Of a stretch of 35,401 nt of DNA, positions 1-8,548 are shown in pieces; within the stretch, counting starts at the first letter, position 1, and each line of letters begins with the position of its first letter. The translations under genes were made by a program, and so were the position numbers. Under the pieces are notes generated by a model that saw nothing but the letters and a program-made list of their open reading frames with translations, had not been told where the DNA came from and did not search any database. Source of the DNA: Bacteroidales bacterium (GTDB lineage: Bacteria > Bacteroidota > Bacteroidia > Bacteroidales > GCA-2748055); the NCBI GenBank assembly GCA_029938715.1, contig JAOZUK010000031.1, positions 1 through 35,401 of the forward strand, written 5' to 3'.

Positions 1-13
1 TTGCTTTTTTCAT
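1..13 (-). CDS. Possible 5' end of a gene leaving the window
   Basis: An ATG at 13 reads leftwards as M-K-K-A before the window ends. Met-Lys-Lys is a common start for exported proteins in this lineage. It lies about 100 nt downstream of the stop of the ABM-like gene, on the same strand. Only four codons are visible, so neither the reading frame nor any function can be confirmed. Confidence 0.3.
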
Positions 14-115
14 GTGGTTTATCTTTTATTGTTCAATTGTAAGTTTGTCTATTGGTCTATATAACCCTGTAGCATTGATTAAGTTTAAAACAGAAATCCA
101 GGATTAATACCTAAG

Positions 116-415
116 TCAACATTTTTTCAGCTTCAAAGCCAGTTTATTGTTTTTCATTCCGTTTATTAATAATTCGGATTTTACTCCAAGTGTATTAATT
201 GCACCACACAACAGTGCGAAATCATGATCAGCTCCCATTTTATCCAGCTGCTCCTGGTTCTTCAGCTCAGCGGTTACACTTATTGTATTCTCAGTTTTTG
301 CTATGTTAAAGTTTGAGCTGTATTGTTGCAGGTGACCCAGCAGTGAGTTCAGGGTCTGAATAAGTTCCACATGCTTTTCGGATGAAGGTGTAATGGCTAT
401 TTCCAGTAATGTCAT
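116..415 (-). CDS. Small ABM-like (dimeric alpha/beta barrel) protein
   Basis: A 99-residue cytoplasmic protein with no signal peptide. Its pattern resembles the antibiotic biosynthesis monooxygenase (ABM, YgiN-like) fold: an N-terminal strand, a helix (about 12-30), a central strand (about 43-52), then a helix with the 'QEQLDKMGADHDFALLCGAI' type segment (54-73) and a final strand (about 78-86). ABM proteins are usually 95-110 residues, dimeric, and include quinol oxygenases and heme or stress-related members. No catalytic residue can be assigned here. The gene follows the PAS/sigma-54 regulator gene on the same strand, with a strong -24/-12 promoter about 48 nt before its ATG. It is therefore the likely direct target of that regulator. 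Fold assignment is by pattern memory only; a regulatory or ligand-binding role is equally possible. Confidence 0.75.
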   Translation of the reverse strand: MTLLEIAITPSSEKHVELIQTLNSLLGHLQQYSSNFNIAKTENTISVTAELKNQEQLDKMGADHDFALLCGAINTLGVKSELLINGMKNNKLALKLKKC

Positions 416-462
416 AATTTCATTGTAACAGTGGCAGATATATACTTTAGTGCAGACTTGTT

Positions 463-478
463 TGCAATTGGAATGCCA
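463..478 (-). promoter_or_regulatory. Sigma-54 (-24/-12) promoter of the ABM-like gene
   Basis: On the minus strand the sequence reads TGGCATTCCAATTGCA. The invariant GG and GC are separated by exactly 10 nt, matching the sigma-54 consensus TGGCAC-N5-TTGCA with only minor departures. The predicted start near 452 leaves a leader of about 37 nt before the ATG at 415. A sigma-54 activator gene ends only about 120 nt upstream, which supports the assignment. Confidence 0.8.
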
Positions 479-522
479 AAAATTACATAGGGCTGATAAA
501 CTGACTATTACAGAATTCAGGG

Positions 523-589
523 TGAGAATAACGGTTGGATATTCAGGAGTATATCCGTGAAATATAACGGATACTATGAAATATAACGG
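523..589 (-). promoter_or_regulatory. Putative upstream activator sites (repeat cluster)
   Basis: TGAAATATAACGG occurs exactly twice, at 558-570 and 577-589, 19 bp apart start to start. A related TGAGAATAACGG is at 523-534. An inverted pair TATCCGT (552-558) and ACGGATA (567-573) overlaps the first copy. Relative to the predicted start near 452 these lie at about -71 to -137, the usual range for enhancer-binding protein sites. Binding by the adjacent regulator is inferred, not shown. Confidence 0.6.
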
Positions 590-598
590 CGATTACCG

Positions 599-2014
599 TC
601 AATGTTTAGGACGCTGAATCTCCAGTTTTCGCATGCGCGACCGCAGTGTTTCAGGGTGCATATCCAGTATCCGGGCAGCACCGTCGGGGCCTTCAACACG
701 CCAATAGGTTCTCTCAAGCACTTTGATGATATATTGCCGTTCGTACTCATTCAACGGAAGCATCTCATCTTTTTCATCAAAATCCGGCTGCTTTAGTTGT
801 TCAACAACCAGTTTTGTGCCAGGAGATATGATGATGGCCCTTTCAATCACATTTTCAAGTTCACGGATATTGCCGGGCCACGTATAACTTTGCAATTGCT
901 TAATGGTTTTTGCCGGAATTTTAGTAATACACTTGCCCAGTTTAAGATTAAAACGTTTTACGAAATCCTGTGCCAACAGAGGGATATCTGAGATCCGGTC
1001 TCGCAAAGGAGCAATGGTAATCGGGTAGACCTTAAGGCGGTAGTACAGATCTTTTCTGAACAAATTTTTCTGAATATCCTCTTCCAGGTTTCGGTTGGTA
1101 GCAGCTATGATCCTGGCATCTATTTTTATTGTTCTGGGATTGCCAACTTTTTCAAACTCTCCCTCCTGTAATACACGCAGGAGTTTTGGCTGAAGTTCAA
1201 TGGGTAATTCACCAATCTCATCAAGAAAAATGGTACCCTTGTGTGCCAGTTCAAATCTTCCGATCTGATGCTTAATTGCCCCGGTAAAAGCACCCATTTC
1301 ATGACCGAATAATTCACTCTCTATTAAACTTGCAGGTAAGGTAGCGCAATTAACTCTGATAAATGGTTTATCCCGTCTGTTACTCAGGTTATGAATCGCC
1401 CTGGCAAACAGCTCCTTGCCTGTTCCTGTTTCCCCCTCCAGCAAAACAGTAGTATCCAATGAAGCAACCTGTTCAACCCGGTATAGGGCATGTGTTAATG
1501 GCTCACTCTCCCCAATGATATGTTCAAAATCGCGTTTGTTTTTAATCTCCTTCCGCAAGTATATGTTTTCAGCCTGAAGCTGACTTCTTAAATTCTCTAT
1601 CTCCTCGATTTTAGACTTTAATTTAGCTTCTGTTTTTTTCAATTTACTGATATCGATGGCCAGACCTATCAGGTACTCCTTCCCATCAACAAGCAACTTG
1701 CTGCCCGATCCAAGGTAGGGGATTTTTTCACCCGACTTGGTAAGCATATTGTACTCAACCGTCCTCTCCTTTCCATCGCTTATCACTTTCTCGAATACAC
1801 CCAGAACCCTCTCCTTGTCAGAGACATCTTGAAAATTTGAGACAGGTTTATTATACAATTCGTCTTTAGAATAACCAAGGACTAATTCTACATTACTGTT
1901 CCACATTAACATCCGGCCTTCCTTATTAAAAACATACGCAAGTTCGGGCATTCCCTGAAGTATTTGTTGGCCGGTTAAAAGTTTAGCAGGAATTGGCTCT
2001 TTTAATTTTGTCAT
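599..2014 (-). CDS. PAS-domain sigma-54-dependent transcriptional activator
   Basis: A 471-residue bacterial enhancer-binding protein. It has an N-terminal PAS sensor (about 18-125), a short coiled coil (about 125-160), an AAA+ ATPase (about 165-395) and a C-terminal Fis-type helix-turn-helix (about 430-468). Visible motifs are Walker A GETGTGKE (194-201), the sigma-54-contacting loop GAFTGA (241-246), Walker B TIFLDEI (261-267) and [11 protein letters not shown] (379-389). Such proteins bind upstream sites and remodel sigma-54 RNA polymerase by ATP hydrolysis. There is no receiver domain, so the input is probably a ligand, redox state or partner sensed by the PAS domain, which I cannot identify. 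The next gene on the same strand carries a sigma-54 promoter and a repeat cluster, making it the probable target. The ATG at 2014 gives an N-terminus typical of cytosolic regulators. Confidence 0.95.
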   Translation of the reverse strand: MTKLKEPIPAKLLTGQQILQGMPELAYVFNKEGRMLMWNSNVELVLGYSKDELYNKPVSNFQDVSDKERVLGVFEKVISDGKERTVEYNMLTKSGEKIPYLGSGSKLLVDGKEYLIGLAIDISKLKKTEAKLKSKIEEIENLRSQLQAENIYLRKEIKNKRDFEHIIGESEPLTHALYRVEQVASLDTTVLLEGETGTGKELFARAIHNLSNRRDKPFIRVNCATLPASLIESELFGHEMGAFTGAIKHQIGRFELAHKGTIFLDEIGELPIELQPKLLRVLQEGEFEKVGNPRTIKIDARIIAATNRNLEEDIQKNLFRKDLYYRLKVYPITIAPLRDRISDIPLLAQDFVKRFNLKLGKCITKIPAKTIKQLQSYTWPGNIRELENVIERAIIISPGTKLVVEQLKQPDFDEKDEMLPLNEYERQYIIKVLERTYWRVEGPDGAARILDMHPETLRSRMRKLEIQRPKH

Positions 2015-2073
2015 AAATAATAGAAAGGAACTGTAAAAGTAAGAAATACATAATGATTAAATATATACGATTT

Positions 2074-4899
2074 TCATTTATATTCCTGATTCCCTTTGTC
2101 AGGTAAACTCTCCCTGTTTTCCAACCGGTACTCATCTTTTTCCTTGCTCTCTCGAATCATGTCCTCTTTATTATCCATAACCGGTGATTCATCCAGCGCT
2201 TTCCAGTCAAAATTTTCATCAAACGGGTCGAGTGCCTTCTGAGGCTCAAAGACCCTTGGATCCGCCGGAATTGCAGAGTATGTTCTATAATTTGGAGTAG
2301 AGGTAAAAAAATCGGCTAAATCAGTTGCGCCCGCATCGTATTGATTTAAATAGGGCATCCCCAGAATATTCCAGAATGTTTTAAAAATACTTCCAAAACT
2401 ATAATGATCATGACTCACATAATCTTCTTTTACCCAGGGTGATGCGAGCATCAAAACACTGCGGTGGGCATCAATATGGTCAACGCCGTTTTGAGCATCA
2501 TCCTCGGTAATTACAATTAACATATTTTCCCAATATGGGGTGTGCGAAAGGTATTCTACAATTCGGCCCACTGCCAGATCGTTGTCGGCCATGTAGCTTT
2601 CGCGGAAAGGATAACCCGCTTCGGGACGCTCACCAGCACCATGGTCGTTGGGAATAATAACGGTTATAAACGCTGGCATTGTCTCCTGCCCACTTATCCA
2701 TTTTTTTTCAAACTCCTTTTGAAACTGGTCAATCCTGAACTGATCAGGAATTGCCATGTTGTAAGTTGGATACTGTTTTGAAGTGCGATCCCAGATTGGT
2801 TTTGGTAGCGGATAATTAATGTAGTGTCTTATGCCTTCGTATTTATACTTTTCGTCGTAAATTCCCGGTTCAAACATAATGCTGAATCCAAAATTGAAAA
2901 AGTCGATATTGTTGCGTTCCAGGTGATCCCACATAGAACCCGCTTCGTTGTAATCTTCAGGATAAATAGCTCCCGCTGCGCCATTCATGGCATAAACTCC
3001 TGGTGCTTTTGAATTGAAATCAAAGGAGCGATTGCCTCCATAACTGGCAGCCGTGCAGGTTTCACACCACTCGTTTGGGTAAGTGTTTACCAGCCACCGA
3101 TGACCATCGGCTGAAACATCCGAATCCACATAGAAATTATCGGCTATGGCAAAATTGTTTGCAATTTTCAGATGATTCGACATGATATCTGCATTCTGAA
3201 CCGAAGCTGTTCGTTGCGAATTCTGAAATGAAACACCCGAGCCGTACCGGGCTAAACCAACTTCACCATCTCCTTTTTCAACTTGTCCGAATACTTCATC
3301 ATAGGTGCGGTTTTCCTTCGAAATAAAAACAATATGTTTAATGGGACTCTCTTTTTCTCCAGGATAGAGTGGGATAGGGTTGTTTTTTCGCCAATCAAAC
3401 TCTCCCGAGGAGGCCTTCTTAAAGTCGAAATTATTGGTAATTACCTCTTTCGTATATTTTTTCAATTCTTCATCCGAAGGAATATTAAGAATTTGAACCG
3501 TACCTTTCATTAATGAGCCAATGTAGCTTCCAGATGGAGTGACTTTAAAATTCTTTCCACCGTTCGGGCCACTTCCAAAACCTTTTGCATTAACAACAAT
3601 CAACTTTTTACCGTCATTACTTACTTTGACTTTCGAGGGAAACCAGCCGGTGGGAATGTGTCCTAATACTTCCAGTGTTTTTACATCGATTACTGCCACA
3701 GCATTTATTCCAGACTCAGCCACAAACAACCGTTTATTGTCGGGTGAAAGTGTGAGACCAAATGGAATGACACCGCGAAATTGTTTTACACGGTCGTCGG
3801 GTTTCAGATATATAGTATTTACAACTGTGTCTTTATCAATGGAAATCACAGAAATATTGTCGTTGGTTCCGTTAGTTACAAACACATATTTTTCAGTTGC
3901 AACTAATGAATTGGGACTGGCCCCTCCAACGGCGGGAATGCCTTCTACCTTTGCGCCCACCAGATGGCCTGTTTTTGTTTTGGCAACAACTTTTGGATGG
4001 TCAGGATTCTCCAGATTAATTGTGAATACTGAAAACGCTTCGGGTGCATTCATCTCGCCTAAAGCCGGAACAGAGATACTGTCGTTTTCAATTCCTTCAA
4101 TCATCTCCTCACTACCATAAGCAAAGGCAGGAAATTTTAAGGCTTTTTTTCCTACATTTTCCGCAGTGATTCCATTTATTACACTGTATTCGAACATGCC
4201 TGAATTGGCCACATAGATTCTCCTTTCATCTGGTGATAAACAAATTCCAAATGGATATCTTCCTACAGGAACACTGTGTTCCAGCTTGCCTGTTTCTGTA
4301 TCGATAATGACCATTCGAAATCCAATTTGATCAACAGCGTAAAGCCTCTTCCCGTCTTTTGAAAGGGTCAAATCACCAATGTAACCGTGGCTGTAGTCTG
4401 TATCACCCGAAATATAAGAGCAATCAATTGAGGCCTTTTTCTTACCGGTATTTATGTCGAAAACGAATATTTTATTTTCCTGTCCTCCGGCAACGTAAAC
4501 GGTCTGGTTATCATTGGAAATTGCCAGTCCCATAAAAACTGAAGCTAAAATTCCTGCGTCTGTTGATGGACCGGGAGGAACTTGTTGTACCTCTGGTGTG
4601 GCGGATAAAATATTACGAATAATTGTAATTGAAAGAGGCCCTGTTCCCGAGTTGGCAGTAATTGCAGTATTTCCGTCGGGACTTAAGGTCAGCCCGTACG
4701 GGTGCGGCGCAACAACAATACTTTTTCCAGCAGGCGCAACAATTCGTCCGTTGGGAATAACGGTTTCTCCCTCTTTATCAATGGTTACGAAGCGATTGCC
4801 TGCCGGGACATTAATAATCCACAGGTTGGAGTTCCTGTTCTCAGAACAGGAACTCAATAGAAACAGGCATAGGATGTAGAAGGTGGTTTTAAGTTTCAT
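2074..4899 (-). CDS. YncE-like beta-propeller / phosphoesterase fusion lipoprotein
   Basis: A 941-residue lipoprotein: the signal peptide ends in LSSC with the lipidated Cys at 18. Residues about 30-470 form a seven-bladed-type YncE/YVTN propeller with repeated 'LSPDxxxxYVA' blades (for example around 72, 180, 222, 384). Residues about 520-880 match the phosphoesterase family PF04185 (phospholipase C/acid phosphatase-like), with HIVFISKENRTYDEVFG at about 522-538 and later PNDHGAG and ITEDDAQNGVDHIDAHRS segments expected near the active site. The tail is charged. The family is widespread in Bacteroidota as a bifunctional YncE/alkaline-phosphatase-like protein; its natural substrate is not known to me. 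It lies 77 nt downstream of the GH71/99-like gene on the same strand and 60 nt upstream of the PAS regulator gene, so it may be the last gene of the catabolic operon or independent. Confidence 0.9.
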   Translation of the reverse strand: MKLKTTFYILCLFLLSSCSENRNSNLWIINVPAGNRFVTIDKEGETVIPNGRIVAPAGKSIVVAPHPYGLTLSPDGNTAITANSGTGPLSITIIRNILSATPEVQQVPPGPSTDAGILASVFMGLAISNDNQTVYVAGGQENKIFVFDINTGKKKASIDCSYISGDTDYSHGYIGDLTLSKDGKRLYAVDQIGFRMVIIDTETGKLEHSVPVGRYPFGICLSPDERRIYVANSGMFEYSVINGITAENVGKKALKFPAFAYGSEEMIEGIENDSISVPALGEMNAPEAFSVFTINLENPDHPKVVAKTKTGHLVGAKVEGIPAVGGASPNSLVATEKYVFVTNGTNDNISVISIDKDTVVNTIYLKPDDRVKQFRGVIPFGLTLSPDNKRLFVAESGINAVAVIDVKTLEVLGHIPTGWFPSKVKVSNDGKKLIVVNAKGFGSGPNGGKNFKVTPSGSYIGSLMKGTVQILNIPSDEELKKYTKEVITNNFDFKKASSGEFDWRKNNPIPLYPGEKESPIKHIVFISKENRTYDEVFGQVEKGDGEVGLARYGSGVSFQNSQRTASVQNADIMSNHLKIANNFAIADNFYVDSDVSADGHRWLVNTYPNEWCETCTAASYGGNRSFDFNSKAPGVYAMNGAAGAIYPEDYNEAGSMWDHLERNNIDFFNFGFSIMFEPGIYDEKYKYEGIRHYINYPLPKPIWDRTSKQYPTYNMAIPDQFRIDQFQKEFEKKWISGQETMPAFITVIIPNDHGAGERPEAGYPFRESYMADNDLAVGRIVEYLSHTPYWENMLIVITEDDAQNGVDHIDAHRSVLMLASPWVKEDYVSHDHYSFGSIFKTFWNILGMPYLNQYDAGATDLADFFTSTPNYRTYSAIPADPRVFEPQKALDPFDENFDWKALDESPVMDNKEDMIRESKEKDEYRLENRESLPDKGNQEYK

Positions 4900-4975
4900 G
4901 ATGATTTGTTCCTGTTAAACCAATATAAGATTTTTTACTCGAACAGATCCCAAATCCACCTTTTCACTTCAACTC

Positions 4976-7900
4976 TTAATGTATAACCACTAATTCCGTA
5001 TAGACCCTCTTATTGGTATTTATTTTCATCAAATACGTGCCAGCTTCTATACCGGATAGAGGAATAGTCAGAATATGATTTCCTGTAATTAAATTCATAT
5101 CATTTACTCCTTTTCCTACTTCCCGTCCCCTTAAATCGAAAATGGAAATATTTAATTCTGTTGGTTTTTCTACGGTTAAGTCCACAGTAATTTCTGTGTT
5201 AGCAGGGTTTGGATATATTCCAATAGCGTGTTCGAATTTGGTTGCATTTCCAACAGATACGGGTCCGTTTTTATATGTTGCTGCAATAACTGCATCTCCT
5301 GCAGTCGTGGTCAGAGTGGTAAGTGGTGAATTGACATTCGCTATGATAGGCGAACCGGATTCAATGACCCATTTATCAAATAACTGATCCACGGGAGCTG
5401 TGTTAGCTGAGATATAAAAGGTGACTCCCGGAAGGTAGGTTCCACTTCCAGCTCCATTCTTAACTGTAAGTGTATAGGGTTGGATTTCCGTAAAAGTGGC
5501 TGTTACAATGGCTGCGTTTGATGGCATTGTTAAAATAGTAGTGGCTGAGTTAGCATTGGCAATTTCAGGGCTGCCAGAGTTAATTTCCCAGTCATCAAAC
5601 ATCATCCCTTCCGGAGCTGCCTCAGCCGTTATGGTAATCTCTATACCCGAATAGTAATTGCCATCTCCACTACCCTTATAAACGGTCAGCGGATACCTTT
5701 CCCCGGCATTGGGATCGACAATTTCAATGGCATCAATCCGTGTGGTTACAACCCCTGATTTATGGTGGTAAAGGCGAAACCAGTTGATTGCGCTCAAATC
5801 GGGTTCTCCCTCTGTAATGCTTGCTTCGCTAAACTCCAGGCTGATAAAATTCCAGCCCGGTAATAACTCTCCAATGTCCCAGTTATACTCATTTTGATCA
5901 GCCCGTCCTGCGCTTCCTATCTCCACCTGGTTTGATCCAGCCATCTGTGAGGTATCGGAAACATAATACCAGAATTGCAATTTCCCGCTCTCTACTGATG
6001 CTCCTGAATTATAGGGCGTTGAGAATATTTTTTTATACTCATCGGTGGCACTACCGGTGAATTCAATGCATCCCAATCCCTCTTTTTGATCCGTGGTGTT
6101 TAGGCTTATCTGTCCCGATGATCCCCAGTCTTTCAGAAGATCACAATCATCCAGAAAAATACCTAATACTTTATATTGGGCAGTTACCTCTACATTACCA
6201 GCAGACATTTTAAGCAAAGTGTTTTCAGCATTTATGTCTTCGATCAAGGGATCTCCTGAGTCGATTATCCACCCAATAAATTGCTGTGCCGGAGGAGCTT
6301 CATCTGCCGATATATTGATGATTTCATTTTCGATGAAATTGCCATCGCCAGTGCCACTGTTAACGATCAACTCATACTTTGCGGCCCCTGCATTCATATC
6401 AAAAACCTGAATTTCATCAATCCTTGTGGTTACCTCTCCTATTTTGGAATTGGTAATATTGACCCAGTTGATGGCGTTTAACTCTGGCACTCCATGGATG
6501 TTTGCCTCACGAATCTTTAAGGTGACCAGATTCCATCCTGTGGACACACCGGTCAGGGTCCAGCTATACGCATCTGTATCCGGTGTGCCTCCACTGCCTA
6601 TCTGGACCTGAATATCGGTCCCTATAAGTGATGCATCGGACGTATAATACCAGAACTGCAATATGGCATCATAAGCTGCGATCCCTGAATTATATGGATC
6701 AGCAAACACTTTTTGGAATTCAATAGTATCATCTATACCTCCGCTGAACTCAATGCAGTGGGTTCCCTGTTTTTGATCGGTGTTGTTGAGGGTTAAATTG
6801 GCTGAAGGATCCCAATCGGTGAGGGCATCACAATCATCTAAAAAATCCACAGAAGAGCCCACATTAATCAGCCGCATATGAGACAAATCTCCAAACAAAC
6901 CCACACTATCCCTTATCATGCTCCACTGGAACTTATAGACACCTTCATCACCGGGTGCTGTGATATCAAAAGTGAAGGTTTTACTTTCCCCTGGTACTAT
7001 GGTTTCGTCTGTGTTTAAATTAACCTCATCGGTACCCCAGATAGCACTACCCGGCGCAACCGTATACCCAAGCCTGAAATTGTCAGACGATGTCCAATCT
7101 GTGGTTCCTCTATTTTCCATCACAAGGCTGACTGAACTTGTGGCGCCGGGACCCATTACAGTTGGTACCACTTGAGAAGTAAATTCCGCATTATCTGGAA
7201 ATGGAACGATGGGAATGGTGGATGTCAGGTCGATCTCCTGGCGAAGCATCTTGGTGCCCTCACCGGTCAACCGGAGGTACCAGTCGCTTGGCAGTTTATA
7301 GCCATCAATATCGAGGGTGACGAATTGTCCCTTTGTGGGATTCTGGCTGGCATTCTCTGTAGTTTTGAATATGGCAGTCCCTTCATCCACTTCGTCGTAC
7401 ATGGCTATATAGACCATGTTGCAACCTGCATCAATGGCATTAAACATCTGACGCCAGAAGAAGGTGCCTCCATTTCGTTTGATGTGATTGAATTTCTCAC
7501 CCTTGAGGTTCACCCACGAGAATCCGGGAAATATCACAGGGATATAATCAATGTTCATGCTCTGCGCGGTTGCCAGATCAGGTTCTATTTTATCTCTTCG
7601 GAAGATATCTGCACCACTGATGTCACCGTATCTTCCAACGGCCCATGGGCTGATCACATCCAGTTTTTCATACACTCTTTGCCATTCGGGATCTTGCGTC
7701 CGCCAATCATCATTGACCCCTCCTTTTAAGGTGACCAGGTATTTCTCAGGAGCATCCTCTGTAAACCACTGGACCATATCTGCTGCCATGGGGGCTGTGA
7801 GGTTTTCCTTGGTGTTACCAACATTAATTCCCCAGAGTGAAAGTACCGGACGACCATTGTGATGCAGGTAGTTCGGACTCTCCGTTATTTTTAGATCATC

Positions 7901-8449
7901 CACAAGGTGCATCCAGTCATTCTTGAGATCTTCCACCACGGTGGTCGTTCCCCCTGACATATCATACATATTGGCAAAAACCCGCCCATGTGTTTCAGAA
8001 GCATGCCTTACATTCTGCAATACAGTATCTCGCTGATCTGTCCTGCTCAGGGCGGAGCTGATAAAGCGCTGTACAAATACCCCATCGATGCCGTAGTCCT
8101 TCATCCATTTCACATGGCGATCCACTGTTTTCGCGGTATAGGAACTAAACAAGCCGGCATTGGTAAGATCAGAATAGACGAAATCTGTTTCAAAAAGCTC
8201 GTCTGCATCATACTCCCGCAAATCGGGCCACATGTCGAAACTAATGTTGTCCGGATTCGGTGTAGCACCTCCCGACCAGTGTATCCAGGAGTAACCACTG
8301 CCATCTCCGGGTGCACCAAACCAGCCCTGGTAGCCAGCCATAATTTTATTGTTCATTGTACTGGGATCGACAATGTCCTGAGCGTTCAAGGTCTTACTGA
8401 ACAGGAGAGATGCGAAGAGCATCGCGACTATATAAGCATGGTTTTTCAT
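4976..8449 (-). CDS. Secreted GH71/99-like glycoside hydrolase with T9SS tail
   Basis: A 1157-residue modular exported protein. A signal peptide (1-23, cleaved after LNAQ) is followed by a GH71/99-like catalytic-type domain (about 24-405), with IMAGYQGWFGAPGDG near the start and YDEVDEGTAIFK (351-362) near the end. These proteins are predicted (beta/alpha)8 endo-glycosidases; D352, E353 and E356 are candidate acidic residues, not confirmed. Next come an NBR1-type Ig-like domain (about 414-531), a beta-sandwich carbohydrate-binding-like module (534-690), an InlB-like repeat (691-760), a second copy of both (764-918, 919-986), a third InlB-like repeat (991-1059) and a type A T9SS sorting domain (about 1078-1157, beginning IGIYPNPANTE). 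The protein is therefore surface-displayed or secreted. It sits 100 nt downstream of the broken isomerase gene in the transporter/oxidoreductase cluster, so it probably releases or processes that pathway's sugar. Exact substrate unknown. Confidence 0.88.
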   Translation of the reverse strand: MKNHAYIVAMLFASLLFSKTLNAQDIVDPSTMNNKIMAGYQGWFGAPGDGSGYSWIHWSGGATPNPDNISFDMWPDLREYDADELFETDFVYSDLTNAGLFSSYTAKTVDRHVKWMKDYGIDGVFVQRFISSALSRTDQRDTVLQNVRHASETHGRVFANMYDMSGGTTTVVEDLKNDWMHLVDDLKITESPNYLHHNGRPVLSLWGINVGNTKENLTAPMAADMVQWFTEDAPEKYLVTLKGGVNDDWRTQDPEWQRVYEKLDVISPWAVGRYGDISGADIFRRDKIEPDLATAQSMNIDYIPVIFPGFSWVNLKGEKFNHIKRNGGTFFWRQMFNAIDAGCNMVYIAMYDEVDEGTAIFKTTENASQNPTKGQFVTLDIDGYKLPSDWYLRLTGEGTKMLRQEIDLTSTIPIVPFPDNAEFTSQVVPTVMGPGATSSVSLVMENRGTTDWTSSDNFRLGYTVAPGSAIWGTDEVNLNTDETIVPGESKTFTFDITAPGDEGVYKFQWSMIRDSVGLFGDLSHMRLINVGSSVDFLDDCDALTDWDPSANLTLNNTDQKQGTHCIEFSGGIDDTIEFQKVFADPYNSGIAAYDAILQFWYYTSDASLIGTDIQVQIGSGGTPDTDAYSWTLTGVSTGWNLVTLKIREANIHGVPELNAINWVNITNSKIGEVTTRIDEIQVFDMNAGAAKYELIVNSGTGDGNFIENEIINISADEAPPAQQFIGWIIDSGDPLIEDINAENTLLKMSAGNVEVTAQYKVLGIFLDDCDLLKDWGSSGQISLNTTDQKEGLGCIEFTGSATDEYKKIFSTPYNSGASVESGKLQFWYYVSDTSQMAGSNQVEIGSAGRADQNEYNWDIGELLPGWNFISLEFSEASITEGEPDLSAINWFRLYHHKSGVVTTRIDAIEIVDPNAGERYPLTVYKGSGDGNYYSGIEITITAEAAPEGMMFDDWEINSGSPEIANANSATTILTMPSNAAIVTATFTEIQPYTLTVKNGAGSGTYLPGVTFYISANTAPVDQLFDKWVIESGSPIIANVNSPLTTLTTTAGDAVIAATYKNGPVSVGNATKFEHAIGIYPNPANTEITVDLTVEKPTELNISIFDLRGREVGKGVNDMNLITGNHILTIPLSGIEAGTYLMKINTNKRVYTELVVIH
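5273..6850 (-). repeat. Tandem duplication of CBM-like plus InlB-like modules
   Basis: Within the GH71/99-like gene, a unit encoding a beta-sandwich module starting FLDDCD plus an InlB-like repeat occurs twice (about 6170-6850 and 5492-6160). A third InlB-like repeat is at about 5273-5479. Shared landmarks are 'TDQK.G..CIEF', 'LQFWYY.SD', 'TTRID.I' and 'SGDGN'. The copies are clearly diverged, so this is an old internal duplication rather than an assembly collapse. Confidence 0.85.
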
Positions 8450-8500
8450 AGTGGAGTTGGATTTTGAATCACTAATAAAGGGAATCTGACTTAATTAAAT

Positions 8501-8517
8501 ATTAATCACAGATTAAT
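8501..8517. promoter_or_regulatory. Operator-like palindrome upstream of the GH71/99-like gene
   Basis: ATTAATC-ACA-GATTAAT is a perfect 7-bp inverted repeat with a 3-nt spacer, flanked by TTAATTAA at 8491-8498 and 8513-8520. It lies in the 99-nt gap between the broken isomerase and the GH71/99-like start. There is no GC-rich stem or T tract, so a terminator is unlikely. A regulator site is the simplest guess, but AT-rich chance symmetry is possible. Confidence 0.35.
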
Positions 8518-8548
8518 TAACGAAAAAACGATGCAATCCTTTAAAACA

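Noticed and set aside
432-446. Second sigma-54-like TGGCAG on the plus strand
   Set aside because: No GC dinucleotide lies 10 nt after the GG, so the -12 element is missing.
3539-4120. 193-codon frame antisense to the YncE/phosphoesterase gene
   Set aside because: It is a shadow of a confidently recognised gene on the other strand, with no independent features.
7172-7729. 185-codon frame antisense to the GH71/99-like gene
   Set aside because: It is an antisense shadow of a real coding region without signal, motif or ribosome site of its own.
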